Positions 7,380-15,502 of a stretch of DNA of 64,000 bases are shown piece after piece. The stretch covers positions 46,927 to 110,926 of the forward strand of contig CAMPKA010000009.1 of assembly GCA_946887075.1 (NCBI GenBank), written 5' to 3'. Every line of letters starts with the position of its first letter. The first letter of the stretch is position 1. A program made the position numbers and the translations under genes. Source of the DNA: an uncultured Salinimicrobium sp. GTDB taxonomy: Bacteria > Bacteroidota > Bacteroidia > Flavobacteriales > Flavobacteriaceae. The notes beneath the pieces were generated by a model. The model saw only the letters and a program-made list of their open reading frames with translations. It did no database searches and had not been told where the DNA came from.

Positions 7380-8252
7380 ATGGATGCATTGGCTCCTTCT
7401 GAATTGATCCTTAATCCCGATGGCAGTATTTATCACCTTAATCTGATTCCGGAACAGCTTGCGCAAACCATCATTCTTGTTGGAGATCCGGATCGGGTTC
7501 CATTACTCACCCAACACTTCGATCGGGTGGAAATCCGAATGCAAAAAAGGGAATTCCATACCCAGACCGGCGAACTCAATGGCCGAAGGATCAGCGTGGT
7601 TTCAACGGGGATTGGAACGGATAACATCGACATTGTGCTCAATGAACTCGATGCCCTGGCCAATATTAATTTTACCACAAGACAGGTCAGGGAAAAGCTG
7701 GTTTCCCTTGAAATCATCCGGATCGGAACCTCCGGCTCCATTCAGCCCGATATCCCGGTGGATTCTTTCCTGTTAAGTGAATTGGCTGCAGGGTTTGACT
7801 CCTTGCTGCATTATTATGATAGCAGGCACGTACAAATGCCTGAGATGACCACAGCCCTTGAGGAGCACCTTGAACTCAATGGCCAGGGAAGCAGGCCTTA
7901 TGTGGTTTCCTGTGATGCAGGTCTTGCTGAAAAATTCAAAGATCCCAGGATAATGTCCGGCTTTACGGGCACTAATGCCGGGTTTTATGGGCCACAGGGA
8001 AGGGTACTGCGGTTACCCCTCCGAGATGATAGGCACAACAGCAGGCTCGCCTCCTTCCATCATAAAGGACACCGAATCACCAATCTCGAGATGGAGACTT
8101 CTGGCATATACGGTTTGGCCAGCCTGCTTGGCCACAAAGCGGTGTCTCTCAACGCAATCATTGCAAACCGGGCGAACGGAACCTTCACCAAAAGAGGGAA
8201 TAAAACGGTGGAAGAATTGATCGCATTTGCGCTGGAACGGCTCACTGCCTGA
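7380..8252 (+). CDS. Nucleoside phosphorylase (uridine phosphorylase-like)
   Basis: A 290-residue enzyme of the PNP/UDP phosphorylase superfamily, which splits nucleosides with phosphate to give ribose-1-phosphate and the base. Visible motifs are VGDPDRVPLLTQHF (phosphate loop), VSTGIGTDNIDIVLNELDAL, RIGTSGSIQPDIPV and NLEMETSGIYGLASLLGHKA, where MET and Glu bind the ribose. At 290 residues it is longer than E. coli Udp (253) but usual for the Bacteroidetes group. The preferred base cannot be read from sequence; uridine is the most likely. It closes the oxygenase-SUI1-DUF1835 run; ppk1 follows 70 bases later behind its own promoter box. Confidence 0.87.
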   Translation: MDALAPSELILNPDGSIYHLNLIPEQLAQTIILVGDPDRVPLLTQHFDRVEIRMQKREFHTQTGELNGRRISVVSTGIGTDNIDIVLNELDALANINFTTRQVREKLVSLEIIRIGTSGSIQPDIPVDSFLLSELAAGFDSLLHYYDSRHVQMPEMTTALEEHLELNGQGSRPYVVSCDAGLAEKFKDPRIMSGFTGTNAGFYGPQGRVLRLPLRDDRHNSRLASFHHKGHRITNLEMETSGIYGLASLLGHKAVSLNAIIANRANGTFTKRGNKTVEELIAFALERLTA

Positions 8253-8299
8253 CGCGGCTTCTTTAACAGAAAATTAATCTCAAGACTACCCCATATTCG

Positions 8300-8307
8300 T
8301 ATTTTTG
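8300..8307 (+). promoter_or_regulatory. Candidate -7 promoter element for ppk1
   Basis: TATTTTTG matches TAnnTTTG and stands 15 bases before the ATG at 8323. The in-frame TTG at 8305 is part of this box, which argues for the ATG as start. Confidence 0.5.
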
Positions 8308-8322
8308 GTTAAATTCCCTTCT

Positions 8323-10383
8323 ATGTTAAAGCCTGAGGATATAAAGCTAAGGCACCGTGATCTTAACTGGTTAAGTTTTAATGAAAGAGTTCTTCAGGAG
8401 GCCCAGGATCCCGTTACACCCCTTTACGAAAAGTTGAAATTCCTCGCCATATTCTCGATGAATCTCGACGAATATTTCCAGGTAAGGGTATCCCAGTTGC
8501 GCCAGATGAAAAGGGTTGAAAAAAGCATCCGGAAAAAACTGGCCCTCAAGCCAAACCGGATCGTAAAAGAGATCCTGGAGATCGTAAAGCAGCAGCAGGA
8601 TAAATTCGGGAGGATCTACCATAAAGAAATCGTTCCGGAGCTGGAAAAAAAGGGGATATTCCTGGTTCATCAGGAACATTACAGGAAGCACCACAAAGAG
8701 AAAGCAGACGCATTTTTCGAGAAAGTCCGCAAGTACATAAAGCCGCGAGTTATCAAGGTGGACCAGGGAGAAGATCTTTTCCTTCGGAATAACGAACTCT
8801 ATTTTATTGTGACCTTTGCCGGTGAGGAGAACTTCGGAGTGGTCAACATTCCCGTAGAACACTGCCGCCGATTCATTACGTTATCTTCGGAAAACGACGA
8901 GCATCGGATCACCTTCCTGGATGATATTGTGAAGGAGCAAATACCTGATTTATTCAAGGAGTTTAAAGTAGCTGGCGTTTATGAGGTCAAACTCTCCAGA
9001 GACGCTGAACTCTATATCGATGACGAGGTCGACGGTCTATTGGCTGAAAAGATCTATGAGTCCTTAAAACAGCGGACGGACGGACAGCCAACCCGTCTTT
9101 TGTACGATGCTGAAATGCCCCCTGAGGTAATGCGAAAGATCAGGAAGATTCTCAAACTTGGGAAAATAGATATGATGCCAGGGGGAACCTATCACAATTT
9201 CAGCGATTTTCTGGATTTCCCTGACCCTACACACAATCCCGAGCTTCATTTTGAGCCCATGGAACCTGTTAAGCACCGGGTGCTGGAAAACAGTCAGGAT
9301 TACTTCAGGGACATCTCTGAAAAAGACCTTTCGGTTCACTTTCCCTACATGCCCTTCACCTATGTTGAACGCTTTCTCCAGCAAGCAGCAACCGACGAGA
9401 AAGTCAGGGAAATCAAAATTTCCATCTACCGTATCGCTGATGAGTCTGTATTGACGTCTGCCCTGCTTCAGGCTGTGGAAAACGGAAAAAAAGTAACTGT
9501 ATTTATAGAGGCCAAAGCGCGTTTCGACGAGAAAAACAATATAGACTGGGGCCGGAAATTAGATGAGAAAGGGGCCACGGTGATCTACAGTTATCCGAAG
9601 ATCAAGGTCCATTCCAAAATCCTGCTTGTCACGCGGGAGGAAGAAGGAAAGAAAAAACATTATGCTTATATCGGTACAGGCAACTTCAATAGCAAAACCG
9701 CCAAGATATATTGTGATCATGCCCTTTTCACCGCCCATAAAAAAATTACCAGTGAACTCTCCAGGGTCTTCAAGGTGCTGGAAGGAGACCTGATCATCCC
9801 ACGAGCGAAACACCTCCTGATTTCTCCATTTTCGACACGGAAGAGTTTTTCGGATATGATCAACAGGGAAATCCTCAATGCCGAGATGGGCAAAAAAGCG
9901 GCAATAACCGCCAAAATGAACAGTCTTGAGGATGCGGAGCTTATCGAACTGCTTTACCGGGCAAGCCAGTCGGGAGTCAAGATCAGGCTATTGGTCAGAG
10001 GATTTACCTGCCTGTATCCCGGAGTAGAGGGCCTGAGTGAAAATATCTATATGACGAGTATCCTCGACCGCTTTCTCGAACATGGCAGAATATATCTGTT
10101 TGAGAACGGCGGAGACCAGGAACTGTTCTTCGGAAGCGCGGACTGGATGACCCGGAATCTCGATCGAAGAATTGAGGTGATAGCGCCAATTTACGATCCC
10201 GATATCGCCCAGGAGTTCAGGGACATCCTCAATATACAACTCGCGGACAACGTCAAGGCAAGGATACAGGATCCGGAGGAAAGCAATACCTATGTAGCGC
10301 AGCAAGCTGGAGAAAAACCCATTCGGTCCCAGGTGGAAATCCACCGCTACCTCAAAAAAAAGCACAGTGATGAAGACAATTAA
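8323..10383 (+). CDS. ppk1: Polyphosphate kinase 1
   Basis: A 686-residue enzyme that polymerises the gamma-phosphate of ATP into polyphosphate, reversibly. The N domain is recognised by RDLNWLSFNERVLQEAQD and FLAIFSMNLDEYFQVRV. The two phospholipase-D-like C domains contain the phospho-accepting histidine H430 in IKVHSKILLV and the second histidine H587 in FLEHGRIYLFENGG; AYIGTGNFNSKTA is also present. Length matches the family (about 690), so it is complete. The last 14 bases overlap the next gene, so the solute-binding-fold protein is translated from the same message. Confidence 0.95.
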   Translation: MLKPEDIKLRHRDLNWLSFNERVLQEAQDPVTPLYEKLKFLAIFSMNLDEYFQVRVSQLRQMKRVEKSIRKKLALKPNRIVKEILEIVKQQQDKFGRIYHKEIVPELEKKGIFLVHQEHYRKHHKEKADAFFEKVRKYIKPRVIKVDQGEDLFLRNNELYFIVTFAGEENFGVVNIPVEHCRRFITLSSENDEHRITFLDDIVKEQIPDLFKEFKVAGVYEVKLSRDAELYIDDEVDGLLAEKIYESLKQRTDGQPTRLLYDAEMPPEVMRKIRKILKLGKIDMMPGGTYHNFSDFLDFPDPTHNPELHFEPMEPVKHRVLENSQDYFRDISEKDLSVHFPYMPFTYVERFLQQAATDEKVREIKISIYRIADESVLTSALLQAVENGKKVTVFIEAKARFDEKNNIDWGRKLDEKGATVIYSYPKIKVHSKILLVTREEEGKKKHYAYIGTGNFNSKTAKIYCDHALFTAHKKITSELSRVFKVLEGDLIIPRAKHLLISPFSTRKSFSDMINREILNAEMGKKAAITAKMNSLEDAELIELLYRASQSGVKIRLLVRGFTCLYPGVEGLSENIYMTSILDRFLEHGRIYLFENGGDQELFFGSADWMTRNLDRRIEVIAPIYDPDIAQEFRDILNIQLADNVKARIQDPEESNTYVAQQAGEKPIRSQVEIHRYLKKKHSDEDN

Positions 10384-11230
10384 GGTCGGAGGTGTTCCTG
10401 AGCACTTTAACCTTCCCTGGCATCTCTGCCTTGAAGAAGGAAGATTTCAGAACAATGGCCTGGATCTAAGCTGGAAAGATTTTCCAGAAGGCACAGGAGC
10501 CATGTGCAAGGCGCTCCGAGAGGCAGAAATTGACGTCTCCGTCATTCTGACAGAAGGGATTATCCGGGATATCCACAGGGGAAATCCGAGTCTAATCGTA
10601 CAGGAGTATATCGGTTCTCCCCTTATCTGGGGCATTCATGTTGCAGCGAATTCCAGGCTTCATAAGCTTGAGGATTTAAGGAACCAGAAAATCGCCATCA
10701 GCCGCAAGGGATCTGGAAGTCACCTAATGGCTTATGTAAATGCCAAAAATTTGGACTGGGATATCTCTGCACTGGAATTTGAAGAGACAGGAGACCTGGA
10801 AGGCGCGGTCCGGGCTCTTTCCGAAAAGAGGGAAGGCTATTTCTTATGGGAGCATTTTACCACAAAACCTCTTGTGGACCAAGACGTCTTCCGCAGGATC
10901 GGTGATTGTCCTACTCCCTGGCCATGTTTTGTGATCGCAGTCCGAAGGGAATTTCTTCAAAGGGAGCCGGCCTCCATTCTGGTCATGCTCAAAACCCTAA
11001 ATGAAGTGACCAGCAGTTTCAAAGAGATACCTGGCATCGAACTGGCCTTGTCACATCGGTACCAGCAAAAAAAGGACGATATTGAACAGTGGCTGAAACT
11101 TACCAGGTGGAGCCAAAAACAATTATCTGTCCTGGAAATCGGAAAGGTTCAGGAGCAGCTTTTTGAACTGAATTTGATCTCTGAAATCCGGGAAAATGCC
11201 AGTTTTATAACCAATGAAAAATTTTTATAA
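10370..11230 (+). CDS. Solute-binding-fold protein without a signal peptide (NMT1/THI5-like)
   Basis: A 286-residue protein with a periplasmic-binding-protein type 2 fold. It starts MKTIKVGGVPEHFNLPWHLC and has GTGAMCKALREAEIDVSVIL, then KIAISRKGSGSHLMAYV, which resemble nitrate/sulfonate/thiamine-precursor binding proteins. The protein begins directly with the first beta-strand and lacks a signal peptide or lipobox, so it should stay in the cytoplasm; no ABC permease or ATPase is nearby. ATG 10370 was chosen over GTG 10367 one codon earlier. It overlaps ppk1 by 14 bases and its stop abuts the next start. Possible roles are a ligand sensor or an enzyme that reuses the fold; the ligand is unknown. 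Confidence 0.75.
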   Translation: MKTIKVGGVPEHFNLPWHLCLEEGRFQNNGLDLSWKDFPEGTGAMCKALREAEIDVSVILTEGIIRDIHRGNPSLIVQEYIGSPLIWGIHVAANSRLHKLEDLRNQKIAISRKGSGSHLMAYVNAKNLDWDISALEFEETGDLEGAVRALSEKREGYFLWEHFTTKPLVDQDVFRRIGDCPTPWPCFVIAVRREFLQREPASILVMLKTLNEVTSSFKEIPGIELALSHRYQQKKDDIEQWLKLTRWSQKQLSVLEIGKVQEQLFELNLISEIRENASFITNEKFL

Positions 11231-11836
11231 ATGACTAAAATTACTGTATTCCTTATGGCCGTTTTACTCCTCTTCACTACATCCGGGTTTGCCCAGGAAG
11301 AGGACTTACCGGAAGCGGATTCTCAGGATGTTGTTAATCGGAATGAATTAAGTGTAAATGTCCTGAATCTCATAATATTTGGAGCCCTGGACGCGGGATA
11401 CGAAAGAATACTCAGTGACTATAGCAGTTTGGGAGTAGATGTTTTCGCCAAGGTCTTTGATAAGAATGAAGGAGAGGACGTCGATCTCTCTCGGGTCTAT
11501 GCCAAGGATTTTTCCCTCACCGCAGGACTGAAGTTCTTTCTAAAGGAGGAAAGGCGCGCCTGGGGTTTCTATGCCGAAGGCTTTGGGATGTTCTCAACTG
11601 GAGTCAATGAAAAGGAGGTAGAACAGCCTGATCCAGTTTTTCCGGGACAGACCCAGACTCAGGAAGTGCCCCTGAATTTTACAGATCTGGCACTGGGAGT
11701 AGGGATCGGTGGCAAATATATGGCTCCGAACGGTTTCCTGCTCGATCTGTCCTTTGGCCTTGGCCGAAACCTCTTCCATCCGGATTCTCCGGATATTGTG
11801 GTCCTGCCGAGCGTAAATATGGGATACAGGTTTTAA
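11231..11836 (+). CDS. Outer-membrane beta-barrel protein
   Basis: A 201-residue exported protein. The signal peptide MTKITVFLMAVLLLFTTSGF ends in AQ-EE, a signal peptidase I site. The mature chain alternates polar and hydrophobic residues and ends MGYRF, with the terminal aromatic typical of outer-membrane barrels. Repeated glycine/aromatic strands (LGVGIGGKYMAPNGFLLDLS) support a small barrel of the OmpX/OmpW size class. The start ATG follows immediately on the TAA of the upstream gene, so it is the third gene of the ppk1 transcript. Its stop is one base from the stop of the convergent ung gene. Function unknown. Confidence 0.75.
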   Translation: MTKITVFLMAVLLLFTTSGFAQEEDLPEADSQDVVNRNELSVNVLNLIIFGALDAGYERILSDYSSLGVDVFAKVFDKNEGEDVDLSRVYAKDFSLTAGLKFFLKEERRAWGFYAEGFGMFSTGVNEKEVEQPDPVFPGQTQTQEVPLNFTDLALGVGIGGKYMAPNGFLLDLSFGLGRNLFHPDSPDIVVLPSVNMGYRF

Positions 11837-11837
11837 T

Positions 11838-12503
11838 CTACCAGTCGATGGGTTCCTGACCTGTCGCCCTCAGATATTCATTGGTGCGGCTAAAATGTCT
11901 GTTGCCGAACCAGTGACCTCTGATGGCCGCCAGAGGGGAAGGATGTCCGCTTGTCAGAATAAGATGACGCGCTGCATCAATCTTTTGACCCTTCTTTCTG
12001 GCGGGGCCTCCCCACAGGAGGAAAACCAGATGTTCCCTATCCCGGGAAAGCTTTTCAATTACTGCATCGGTGAACCTTTCCCAGCCTTTTCCGAAGTGGG
12101 ACTTTGGCGCTCCTGATCTCACCGAAAGGGTCGCATTGAGCATCAATACACCCTGGTGTGCCCAATGAGAGAGATTTCCGGATCGGGGTATTGGCTTTCC
12201 CAGATCCTCTTTCCGCTCCTTGAAGATATTGAGTAAGGATGGCGGGATTTTCGTCCCCGGTTGCACGGAAAAACAAAGACCGTGAGCCTGTCCATAACCG
12301 TGATAGGGATCCTGGCCAATGATGACCACCCTGGTCTGGTCAAAAGGGGAACAAACAAAAGCATTGAATATATTTTGGGGTGCAGGAAAACATTCTTTCT
12401 CCTGATACTCCTTCTCGATAAATTGCAGAAGGTCCTGGAAATAGGGCTTCTGCAGCTCATCATTTAACTTAATTTTCCAATCCGGTGGTATAAGGGAGGT
12501 CAT
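11838..12503 (-). CDS. ung: Uracil-DNA glycosylase
   Basis: A 221-residue family 1 UDG that cuts uracil from DNA to start base-excision repair. The water-activating loop IIGQDPYHGYGQAHGLCFSV (catalytic Asp) and the leucine/intercalation loop HPSPLAAIRGHWFGNRHF are both intact. I chose ATG 12503 (MTSLIPPDWK); the in-frame TTG at 12530 overlaps a promoter box at 12528-12535 and is unlikely. It is convergent with the outer-membrane barrel gene and divergent from mutS2, with 45 bases between the two starts. Confidence 0.95.
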   Translation of the reverse strand: MTSLIPPDWKIKLNDELQKPYFQDLLQFIEKEYQEKECFPAPQNIFNAFVCSPFDQTRVVIIGQDPYHGYGQAHGLCFSVQPGTKIPPSLLNIFKERKEDLGKPIPRSGNLSHWAHQGVLMLNATLSVRSGAPKSHFGKGWERFTDAVIEKLSRDREHLVFLLWGGPARKKGQKIDAARHLILTSGHPSPLAAIRGHWFGNRHFSRTNEYLRATGQEPIDW

Positions 12504-12527
12504 ATTATTAACTAAATTGCGGCCTCC

Positions 12528-12535
12528 CAAAATTA
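12528..12535 (-). promoter_or_regulatory. Candidate -7 promoter element for ung
   Basis: TAATTTTG on the minus strand matches TAnnTTTG and lies 24 bases ahead of the ung ATG at 12503. Confidence 0.5.
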
Positions 12536-12548
12536 GGGATTTTTACCT

Positions 12549-14729
12549 ATGATTAAAATCAGTGCCAAGACCCTCTCTGATCTGGAATTTCCCGTCGTCC
12601 GAGAACAGATCAGCAAGTTTGCCGTGACTTCTCGAGGAAAGGAGAAGATTCTTCAAATCAAACCCTTTTCCTCTTACGACAAGGCAGTCTCGGCGCTGAA
12701 TCAGACTCAGGAGTACCTCCTATCATATCAACAGGAAAGCCCGGTCCCGAATCATGGCTTCGATCCCATCGACCGCGAGATTAAATTTCTTGGTATCGAA
12801 GAGGCTACGCTTGAGGCAGCAGGTTTCAGGAAAATCGCCGGAATTTCTGAAACTGTCAATACTCAGATCCGCTTTTTTCGAAAATTCCAGGAGCTCTATC
12901 CTTCCCTTGCCGAGGTTGTGACCCGGGTTGATTACACCGAAGAGATCATCGAAAACATCAACAGGATCGTCGACAGATATGGTGAGGTTCACGACGATGC
13001 CTCCGCACTGCTCAAAGAGACCCGCGGCAGGATCAATCAGGTTAAGGGCCAGATTAACTCGAGTTTCACTAGCGCCCTCACCCAGTATAACAGCCTGGGA
13101 TATCTCGATGATATCCGGGAAACCGTGGTGGACCATATCCGGGTTCTTGCTGTTAAGGCCATGCACAGACGGAAGGTCAAAGGCGGAATTCTCGGAAATT
13201 CAAAAACTGGAAGCATTGTTTATATCCAGCCCGAGGCTACCTACATGTATACCAGAGAACTCAACAACCTTCAATATGAAGAATCTGAGGAGATCAAGAA
13301 GATTCTAAAGCGACTCACTAGCTCGATTCGGCCATTTCGGCCACTTCTGGAGGAATATCAAGACCTGCTTTCGGAGATTGACGTCGTTGCTTCGAAAGTC
13401 AAGTATGCCAGGGAAATCGATGGCGTTCTTCCGAGGATCAGTCAGGAGCGGGAAATCGAACTGCGTGAGGCGTATCATCCGTTGCTCCTTCTCAATAACA
13501 GGAGGCAGCGCAAGAAGACCTTTCCACAGACCCTTGTCCTCAATGAAGATAAAAGGATCATCGTGATTTCCGGACCCAATGCGGGAGGAAAAAGTATTAC
13601 GCTGAAAACGGTCGGACTATTGCAACTCATGCTCCAGAGCGGAATGCTAATCCCGGTCCACCCTTACAGCAGGGTCTGTCTCTTTGATAAAATTCTTACG
13701 GACATTGGGGACAACCAGTCTATCGAGAACCACCTGAGCACCTACAGCTACAGGCTCAAAAACATGAACTCCTTTTTGCGTAAATGCGATGACAAAACGC
13801 TGTTTCTTATAGACGAATTCGGGACCGGAAGCGATCCGGAATTAGGAGGCGCCCTTGCCGAGACCTTTCTTGAGGTATTCTATGAACGTGGTTCCTTCGG
13901 AATTTTAACCACCCATTATGCTAACCTGAAAATGCTGGCAAACGAGCTTCCGCATATGACAAATGCCAATATGCTGTTTGATTCGAAAACTCTCGAACCC
14001 TTGTATAAACTTCATCTTGGAGAGGCCGGAAGCTCCTTCACATTTGAAGTTGCCCAGAAGAACGGCATTCCCTTCAGCCTGATCAACAGGTCCAAAAAAA
14101 AGGTTGAGCGCGGGAAGATCAGGTTTGATAAGAGCATTGCCGATCTTCAGAAGGAACGATCTAAACTTCAGAAGACCACCAGCGCCCTCAAAAACAAAGA
14201 GCAGCATGCAGAAGTGGAAAAAAAGAAACTGGCAGAAACGAATTCCCGAATTCAGCAGAAGCTCGAGAGTTTTCAGGAACTCTATGACAGCAATCAGCGC
14301 CTGATCTATCTTGGGAGCAAGATCAATGATCTCAGCGAAAAATATTTCAACAACAAGAGGAAAAAAGATCTGATAGGAGAATTCCTCAAAATAGTTGAAA
14401 TGGAGAATTCCAAACGAAAAAAGCAGACGGCAAAAGAAAAGAAATCTCAAAAAGAGAAGGAAGAGAAAATTCTGAAGGAGGCCGAGTCCAAGGTAAAGGA
14501 AATCAGGCAGAAGAAGAAACGGGAGCAGAAAGAACAGAAAAAAAACGAAGAAGAAAAACCCCGGCCTGTGCTCAAAGCCGGCGATCGGGTCCGCCTGCCT
14601 GAAGGAAAGGCGGTGGGTACCATAGACAGCATCGAGAAAGGGAATGCCAAGGTCAATTATGGCATTTTCACCACCTCGATCTCAGTTGACCAGCTGGAAC
14701 TGGTCCAAAAGAAAAAACAGACGAAATAA
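12549..14729 (+). CDS. MutS2-type ATPase without a C-terminal Smr domain
   Basis: A 726-residue MutS-family protein. Domain III-like helices fill the first 300 residues; the ATPase follows with Walker A GPNAGGKSITLKT (from residue 342), Walker B TLFLIDEFGTGSDPELGGAL, and the TTHYANLK switch region. After the ATPase comes a long charged coiled coil rich in Lys/Glu (about residues 505-670), then a short KOW-like beta region (KAGDRVRLPEGKAVGTIDSI). Classical MutS2 (about 780 residues) ends with a Smr endonuclease domain; here none is seen and the chain stops after QLELVQKKK. It may therefore bind branched DNA or collided ribosomes without nicking. It lacks the mismatch-recognition domain of MutS1, so a role in mismatch repair is not supported. 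A DCC-family gene follows 2 bases later. Confidence 0.88.
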   Translation: MIKISAKTLSDLEFPVVREQISKFAVTSRGKEKILQIKPFSSYDKAVSALNQTQEYLLSYQQESPVPNHGFDPIDREIKFLGIEEATLEAAGFRKIAGISETVNTQIRFFRKFQELYPSLAEVVTRVDYTEEIIENINRIVDRYGEVHDDASALLKETRGRINQVKGQINSSFTSALTQYNSLGYLDDIRETVVDHIRVLAVKAMHRRKVKGGILGNSKTGSIVYIQPEATYMYTRELNNLQYEESEEIKKILKRLTSSIRPFRPLLEEYQDLLSEIDVVASKVKYAREIDGVLPRISQEREIELREAYHPLLLLNNRRQRKKTFPQTLVLNEDKRIIVISGPNAGGKSITLKTVGLLQLMLQSGMLIPVHPYSRVCLFDKILTDIGDNQSIENHLSTYSYRLKNMNSFLRKCDDKTLFLIDEFGTGSDPELGGALAETFLEVFYERGSFGILTTHYANLKMLANELPHMTNANMLFDSKTLEPLYKLHLGEAGSSFTFEVAQKNGIPFSLINRSKKKVERGKIRFDKSIADLQKERSKLQKTTSALKNKEQHAEVEKKKLAETNSRIQQKLESFQELYDSNQRLIYLGSKINDLSEKYFNNKRKKDLIGEFLKIVEMENSKRKKQTAKEKKSQKEKEEKILKEAESKVKEIRQKKKREQKEQKKNEEEKPRPVLKAGDRVRLPEGKAVGTIDSIEKGNAKVNYGIFTTSISVDQLELVQKKKQTK

Positions 14730-14731
14730 AA

Positions 14732-15145
14732 ATGATAAATTTTCCGGAAAACAAGAAGATCATCATGTTCGATGGGATCTGCAACCTCTGCAACAGATCG
14801 GTGCAGAAGATCATCCGCCATGACAAGAATGACATCTTTCGTTTTGTACCTCTTCAAAGCGAGATCGGCCGCCAGATCATCAATGAAAGGGGAATAGATA
14901 CCGCACAGCTGGATTCTATCCTCCTGATTGAGCCGGGGATTGCGTACTACCACAAATCAACTGCCGTCCTTATGATAGCCGGTCACCTGGACAAGTACTC
15001 TTGGCTGCGGCACCTGAAGGTACTTCCCGAAGGTTTCCGTGACGCCATCTACAGCTTTATTGCACGGAATCGCTACAACTGGTTCGGAAAAAAAGACAGA
15101 TGTATGGTTCCCACACCACAATCCCGGGACTTGTTTCTTAAATGA
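14732..15145 (+). CDS. DCC-family thiol-disulfide oxidoreductase-like protein (DUF393)
   Basis: A 137-residue protein. The signature IIMFDGICNLCNRSVQKIIR near the N-terminus gives the D-x-x-C-x-x-C motif after which the DCC family is named, and RFVPLQSEIGRQI follows as expected. The fold is thought to be thioredoxin-like, but substrates are unknown. It has no signal peptide. It begins 2 bases after the mutS2 stop and is the last gene of that transcript. Confidence 0.85.
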   Translation: MINFPENKKIIMFDGICNLCNRSVQKIIRHDKNDIFRFVPLQSEIGRQIINERGIDTAQLDSILLIEPGIAYYHKSTAVLMIAGHLDKYSWLRHLKVLPEGFRDAIYSFIARNRYNWFGKKDRCMVPTPQSRDLFLK

Positions 15146-15502
15146 TCCCCTTGACCTCCGACAAAAGTATCTTCAAGCCAAGTACCTCTGGTCACCATAA
15201 GGTTGGGCAACGAATACCGTTGTTGGTGACTCGCTTTCTACTCGGAAAGATCCTGGATTTCCTCCTTTAATTCAGTAAGTGTCCTTTTAGGATGGCAGGC
15301 ATGCCCAGGAGAAAGATGAAAATTATGTTATTGTTTAAGCAGACTCCAGAAGACCATTGACAAAGTAAAAGCGGTCAGAGGTACAAAGGTCATTTATCGA
15401 ACTTGAACCCTTTGGGTGAATAGAGGTAAGGAAACCAACATATAATGGAAAAACAGGTTCATAAGTAACTTAGTGGGCCTTTAGCAGTAAATATTACCAC
15501 CA
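15146..15502. other. Intergenic stretch with no supported gene
   Basis: About 357 bases between the plus-strand DCC gene and the minus-strand efflux adaptor. No open frame of normal length was found. The minus strand between about 15330 and 15245 keeps an open frame of some 28 codons ending in LTELKEEIQDLSE before a stop, which may be the tail of a decayed gene. A composite hairpin can be drawn at 15191-15230 (GTCACCA/TGGTGAC outside, CAACG/CGTTG inside) without a T-tract. No tRNA or terminator recognised. Confidence 0.4.

Noticed and set aside
10370..11230. Component of an ABC importer
   Set aside because: The protein has no signal peptide or lipobox, and no permease or ATPase genes lie nearby.
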